Source: Adineta vaga (Eukaryota > Rotifera). Taken from it: 64,000 nt of DNA. Location: positions 9,920,001 through 9,984,000 of the forward strand of contig CP075493.1 of assembly GCA_021613535.1 (NCBI GenBank). Reading direction: 5' to 3'. The position numbers and the translations under genes were made by a program. The notes under the pieces were generated by a model. It did no database searches, was not told the DNA's origin, and was given only the letters and a program-made list of their open reading frames with translations. Shown here one piece after another: positions 60,079 through 64,000 of this stretch. Position 1 is the first letter of the stretch. Each line of letters begins with the position of its first letter.

Positions 60079-60435
60079 AAAATATTATTGACATATAAAA
60101 CAAAACAGTTCAATCATCGGAACAAACTTTGACCGCTTAGCTAAACTATCTACTTTTATTGTTAAGAATAAAGAAACACTTCGTCTATTCAATTATTAAA
60201 TGTGAATTTGTTTGATTATTTTTCATTAAATTTTAAAAGCAAATAAACATTTTCTTATTGTATTAGTTTTAGTCCATAATTATTATTCTTACCTTTCTTT
60301 TCCTGCATAGGAAAATTGTCAAGTAAATAAAACATTCTATGTTTATTTTTCACAAAAACCAAACACATACACTTTTCATCAGATGTGTACAAGTATGAAA
60401 TTCTTCTCTTTTATTCTATAATTCTGTCTATTAAA
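60079..60435. other. Intergenic
   Basis: This is AT-rich 3' flank of the receptor gene. No gene is seen. Confidence 0.45.
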
Positions 60436-62649
60436 ATGAATACTATGGAACAGATCGTGAACTATGCTGATAATGCAACAAGTAATGTTCATTGAACGTT
60501 TTGTTTTCGTTTAAACAGATCGTTTTTTAGTAATAACACAATTATCAGAATGTTCTTCAATAGTGAACTTAACTGAACTCATACAGGATGTATGTAGAAT
60601 AAAGAATCTTTATTCTTTAACGTTGATGTGTGGTTTTAGCTTTATAATTTATATCAAAATACAAGTTCAACTATATTTTACAATATTTCTATTGAAAATT
60701 TCGAGTAAATCTATTTCTTCTTTCATTTTTCATTCATTATTAATCGTTATGAATTAGTTGTCAATCATCGACAGGAAAATATTTCGAACAAATTATCTTC
60801 TTTACAAAATCAGTATCACTTCAAATTCAAATATCATTAGGTAAAAATTAACGAAGATGAAAACAAATTTTTATTCTGTTTATTCAAAGCTTCTCTTTAC
60901 TTCAATTATATAACTTCAAATGGGTATTCATTCCACGGATTTTTCATTGAACAAAACGAACGATTTCTTCTTTCATCTATCACATTAAATTCTAGTAAGT
61001 TACATGAAGAATTCCTTTTTTTTCTTTTTTGAAAAAGAACCAATCTGTAATATAAGAATTTCTGGTTAGCCTTCAAATTCTTTTACCAGACATATCTGGA
61101 ATGATGATACATGATACAACATACAAATGATTGGTTAATAATTATTTATAGACGATTAAATTTGATACAGAAAAGTGCCATGATTCGACCTTGTTGTTAT
61201 CAACTACATGAACCTTATAAGGATAGTTTTTCTCAATAAATTTATTATCTGTTAGTTAGCGAAAGAATGTTGAAGAGATTCGAATAACATAGATTGCATG
61301 GACGTCTTTGGAGAGGAAAACTCAAGGACAAAAAGTCTTGTCGTGAGGATAGAAAGTCTGTCTGCCCTTTTCTTTTCTAATACAAGTTAATAGATATGGG
61401 TGGAGTCTTCGGTCATGAACTTAATATGACAATCTTGCGAAGATTTATTAATTTAAATCTATACTCTCAATATCTAGTACCTCAATCTGGTGCGTGTTCA
61501 AGTGGTGCAGCAGTTCAGATTCCACTTTGTTCATTGAATAGTTCAACACCTGAATGTATTGAATTCGTTACCAATCCATGGATATTCAATTGCAGGTTTG
61601 AACAACAACTACTATCAATTTTCCGAGGTCGATCTCTTTCTCTTACAGTATAAATTCTACTACATCTACAAATCCATCAACATCAATCATCTCCGATCAT
61701 GGATCAGTGTTGACGATAATATCAACTGTATTGAATTCGTGGCAAATTGGACTCATATGCGGTTTAAGTATGTATGCTTTGTTAATCAATGAAATGTGAA
61801 TAGGTTTCTCTAATGTAGGCATTTTCAGCTGTTTGATTCTGCTTCTAATTGTTGTATGCTTTTATCGACGATGCTTGCGTACAAAACGAATCAGTTTATC
61901 ATGTGAAAATCTTTTTGATGATAAAAAATTTTTACACAAAAGGTAGAAGAGATTCATTTTGAATAATATTCTCATTAATAGATAACTTTTCTTTAGTGTA
62001 ATACCTCATGATTCAATCTTTCAACATGTTGTTCATGTTACTGAATCTAAACAAAGTATCAATACATTGGTTTCCTGGATTCATGATGGTATATACAAGT
62101 AAAACATTTCTCGTTTTTCTTTCTCGTAGTATTCCTCATTCTAATCGACAATAGACAAGAAATTTTTCTCGATCCTACAACTATTCATGCTACAATTTTT
62201 CTTAACAAATCGAATGAATCAATTCATCCTTCTAATAACAATCAATCGAATATGTTATTACGAAAATCACCTTCAACATCAAGTGTACCTCAATCTATTT
62301 GCACAACATCGATAGATCGATTTCAATTGAGTACAAGTAAATATCTTCTTCTACCATCTCATATAAATTTCTGAAGAAAAATCAAAGGTGATTTAGATGA
62401 TGAATCATTTGATGATTTGAATGAAATCATTATTGATTGTTCGTATCCAATACAATATATCAATAGATCATATACTGACGACAATTTATGTGATGAAGAT
62501 GCATGGATGTCAATCTTAGCTGTAGCAAATGCTGAAGTAAAGAATGACATTTTTACTAAAAATAAATCATATATATATATACATGTTTTTAGCTTGATTT
62601 ACTCAATCAATTAGAAAATGAACAAAATGGAATGATAACAACATTGTAG
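60436..62649 (+). CDS. Putative single-pass receptor-like membrane protein, unrecognised
   Basis: I rebuilt the gene from short exons. The 5' part reads MNTMEQIVNYADNAT, RFLVITQLSECSSIVNLTEL, then FDCQSSTGKYFEQIIFF and SLYFNYITSNGYSFHGFFIE, which looks weakly CUB-like. The 3' part reads SGACSSGAAVQIPLCSLNSS and PWIFNC|SINSTTSTNPSTSI (intron 61596-61650). A TM spans an intron (LICGLS|IFSCLILLLIVVCF). After that comes a cytoplasmic region over four more in-phase exons (HVVHVTESKQSINTLVSWIH; LNEIIIDCSYPIQYINRSYT) to a stop at 62647-62649. The middle, about 61015-61390, did not resolve: the best reading has a stop. It could be two genes or one damaged one. No signal peptide is seen at the chosen start. 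Confidence 0.5.
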
Positions 62650-63258
62650 AAAAGCGTTTTTCTTTTATATCTTCGAAGAAATAAAGAAAAAAAATGGATC
62701 TCGAATTGATATATTATTTATTCATTTCTAATTCAATGTCATATTCAATAATAAACAAGATATTGATTATGTTAATTTTATTTGATATGAAAAGACTCTT
62801 GAGAAATCTTTTACATTCTTTGACAGATCATTGATCAATAAACATAATGTTAACAATTAGTTCTCTATTGAATGAAGAAGAAAAAAAACGATTTAATAGA
62901 TCAATACATTCTCTCCATGTAAAATTTTTATTTTATTTCAAAAAGAAGTATTAATAGACTATACAGATAAAAGTCTTTGAATTCTTCTTTATATGCGCGT
63001 TTTGACACGCGCGTTCGAGAGAAATTATTCAAAATGTATGGTTCGGTTAAACACACAAACTGAATTTGCTGTAACTCGTCGGAAAATATCGATTGTCTTT
63101 TTCTATTCTGTATCAAAGCAAAATAAATCGGTGATTAAATGTTCGAACGTGTATGTATATATATATATATATGTATGTATGTGTTTAAAAAGAAGATGAA
63201 GAACGAACAATTCTTCTAATGTCTATTCTACATGTTCGTTGATTATTTAATCATTCAT
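62650..63258. other. Convergent 3' flanks
   Basis: This spacer separates the receptor-like gene (+) from the zinc-finger gene (-). TA runs lie at about 62569-62580 (just inside the upstream gene's last intron) and 63154-63171. No gene is supported. Confidence 0.45.
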
Positions 63259-63764
63259 TCAAGAATTCACACGAATCGATGATGTTGGATTTCGAAGATA
63301 AACATAAGTACTTGATGATGATGGTTTATTCGATGATGTCGAAAGATTTGATTGAAATAGAGGTCGTTTAAAAATTGGATTATGATCATGACTGAATGTG
63401 GAACGTTTTGGTCGATTTAATTCATCTACAATTGAGATATGTATTGATGTTGAATGTGGTTGTTTGACTGTTGAAGATGAATGTGGAGTAAATAATCGAT
63501 TTAAATGTGTTGATGATGATATAGGAGAATTATTAAAGGTTGGAAGGCGATTTAATTTGAAAGACTTCGTTGATGTTGAAGAGATCTTATCAAATAATGA
63601 TGTTGTACTATCATTGGAAGTTTTATTTTCAATTTTAGTTGATTTCGATGAAATTAAATCATGTTCATCATCACAAATATGATTAAATAATTCCGATAAA
63701 ACAGAGAATGTTTTTTGACAACGATGACATTTACGTATTTGATTATTATCATTTGATAGATTTC
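63259..63764 (-). CDS. C2H2 zinc-finger protein, 3' exon (5' part off window)
   Basis: The exon starts after an AG at 63765 (intron 63765-63973 with a good GT donor at its far end; more coding sequence continues beyond 63974). It encodes one C2H2 finger (KCHRCQKTFSVLSELFNH, then CDDEH). A disordered Ser/Thr/Asn-rich tail follows (LPTFNNSPISSSTHLNRLF), ending in SSIRVNS. The finger number and N-terminal domains cannot be seen, so function is open. It is nuclear by inference. Confidence 0.65.
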
Positions 63765-64000
63765 CTAGAAAAAAGAAATCCAAAACAAACCTGTTATTGT
63801 TTTTGTATAAATATCCTTATGAAAATCATTCAATCGAAACGAGTAAATATAGAGAAGAGAAAACAAAATGAAAACGGTTTATTTTACTACTCATGATAGG
63901 TTCGCATATTTTTTAGGTAAATGTCATTGATAATAAATTAGTGAAGCAAGCATATATCTTATCTATTACTTACTCGATCTATTCTGTCTCTTTTTTTTTC

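Overview
The window looks like animal nuclear DNA, most probably from a bdelloid rotifer. It is AT-rich and gene-dense. Genes are split by very short GT-AG introns, mostly 40-65 bp. The gene content is metazoan: exportin-4, RPL35, succinate-CoA ligase alpha, PIMT, TRAF, MFSD14, a TFCP2-type factor, a RASEF/Rab45 GTPase and cathepsin L. The bdelloid assignment is inference. It rests on the compact introns, tandem paralogues, a decayed plant-type PPR gene (such genes are reported from bdelloids) and a plastic accessory stretch inside conserved genes. I see no bacterial operons, CRISPR, tRNA or rRNA.

Layout. 1-10 kb: an M2 peptidase (ACE-like, 3' end outside the window), a RASEF-like EF-hand/coiled-coil/Rab protein, a two-TM membrane protein, and a Tyr/Arg/Ser-rich protein I do not recognise. 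10-21.5 kb is an island of rearrangement and decay. It holds a truncated DEG/ENaC channel copy, a pseudogene of acetyl-CoA hydrolase/CoA-transferase, an F-box gene, two relics of unknown genes, a broken PPR gene, and a full DEG/ENaC gene whose 3' end is fused to the PPR relic. Two direct-repeat pairs link the island: a 1075-bp channel segment at about 98% identity and a 225-240-bp element at about 99%. 21.4-24.4 kb is a 3-kb stretch with nothing I can support.

24.4-45 kb: a TRAF protein, two tandem neuronal-calcium-sensor-like genes, a CENP-B-type HTH regulator with a long low-complexity leader, MFSD14, a TFCP2/LSF factor, two tandem ABHD12-like lipases, a cytosolic 5'-nucleotidase III and a large Ser/Pro-rich protein. 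45-64 kb: RPL35 and exportin-4 diverge from a 186-bp spacer. They are followed by PIMT (with two 11-nt microexons), SUCLG1, a RING/B-box protein, a coiled-coil protein, cathepsin L with a TATA box, a 7TM receptor, a putative single-pass receptor-like protein, and the 3' exon of a C2H2 zinc-finger gene.

Most gene models were rebuilt by hand, by reading through GT-AG introns and checking that the protein family continues in phase. Where a family did not continue in phase (ACH1, PPR, RASEF) I report a lesion. Family assignments are by recognition of motifs, not by a database search.
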